Part shown: piece after piece, positions 63,840 through 64,000 of the stretch | How the letters are laid out: every line of letters starts with the position of its first letter | Position numbering within the stretch: position 1 is the first letter of the stretch | DNA from: Clostridiales bacterium | GTDB lineage: Bacteria > Bacillota > Clostridia > Tissierellales > GPF-1 | DNA length: 64,000 nucleotides | Assembly: GCA_013619125.1 (NCBI GenBank) | Contig: JABXKS010000120.1 | Coordinates: 16,386-80,385, forward strand | Direction of reading: 5' to 3' | The notes under the pieces: generated by a model | Told to the model about the DNA's origin: nothing | Databases searched by the model: none | The model's input: the letters and a program-made list of their open reading frames with translations, nothing else | Program-made: the position numbers and the translations under genes

Positions 63840-64000
63840 ATGAAAACCATCTTTAATGGAATTTATTTGATCAGCATGATTCTCTTGATTGCTCGTTCCT
63901 ATCGCGTAGCGAAGGCAGACAATTTTATGGAAGGGGCATACCCGGCAAAGGGAAAAACCACTTGGAAAGACAGCGTATTGTTTGTTGTTTTAATGCTTTC
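63840..64000 (+). CDS. Unknown membrane protein, 5' end (cut by window edge)
   Basis: 53 codons visible, beginning MKTIFNGIYLISMILLIARS, with one hydrophobic segment at residues 5-18 and a second beginning at DSVLFVVLML near residue 44. GGAGG lies ten bases before the ATG. I do not recognise the family from this much. Confidence 0.65.
   Translation, partial: MKTIFNGIYLISMILLIARSYRVAKADNFMEGAYPAKGKTTWKDSVLFVVLML

Overview
The window reads as chromosomal DNA from a low-to-medium GC Gram-positive anaerobe, most likely a member of the Clostridia (Bacillota). This rests on the Rex redox repressor, a CIRCE-controlled groESL, strong AGGAGG ribosome sites, frequent TTG starts, dense Rho-independent terminators, a purine riboswitch, a YtrA-type GntR/ABC cassette and a single-chain clostridial-type PurL. 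Genus cannot be fixed by reading alone. I see no insertion sequence, prophage, CRISPR array or rRNA.

Layout. 1-1.1 kb: 5' part of hisS, a small unknown gene and tRNA-Thr(CGT), all on the minus strand. 1.2-4.6 kb: the t6A tRNA-modification operon tsaE-tsaB-rimI-(Yip1-like)-tsaD, ending in a DnaA-box-like cluster and a strong terminator. 4.8-16.3 kb: housekeeping genes (ABC-F ATPase, rex, ogg glycosylase, AI-2E-family membrane protein, groES-groEL, mscS, pyruvate carboxylase). 16.3-19.5 kb, minus strand: GntR regulator, ABC ATPase and ABC permease with a palindromic operator. 19.6-22.9 kb: a guanine-class riboswitch and guaB-guaA.

23-37.6 kb is the accessory part: a short QueG-like Fe-S protein, an M20 amidohydrolase plus OsmC protein, a four-gene Pot-type ABC importer, two secreted proteins each built of seven ~58-residue repeats (predicted seven-bladed beta-propellers) sharing a C-terminal domain of unknown function, an amino acid permease, a Qnr/McbG-like pentapeptide-repeat protein, and an lrp-lysE exporter pair.

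37.7-44.2 kb: an aromatic amino acid operon (DAHP synthase, tyrA, aroB, aroA, aroC, pheA). In front of it lies what looks like a complete ribosome-mediated attenuator: a promoter, a 54-codon leader ORF with 14 Phe/Tyr codons in a 23-codon stretch, and a terminator just after the leader stop codon. This is the most interesting object in the window, since Gram-positive aromatic genes are better known for TRAP or T-box control. 44.4-56.6 kb: a purine-type permease followed by purL-E-C-F-M-N-H-D. 56.8-62.9 kb: a branched-chain amino acid ABC importer with two tandem binding proteins, ending in a 44-bp tandem hairpin repeat array. 63-64 kb: nudC-type NADH pyrophosphatase and the start of an unknown membrane protein.

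Together the genes cover purine synthesis and salvage (pur, guaBA, permease), aromatic amino acid synthesis, amino acid and polyamine-type transport, and protein and tRNA quality functions. All coordinates, starts and motifs come from direct reading; family calls come from recognised motifs, not from a search.
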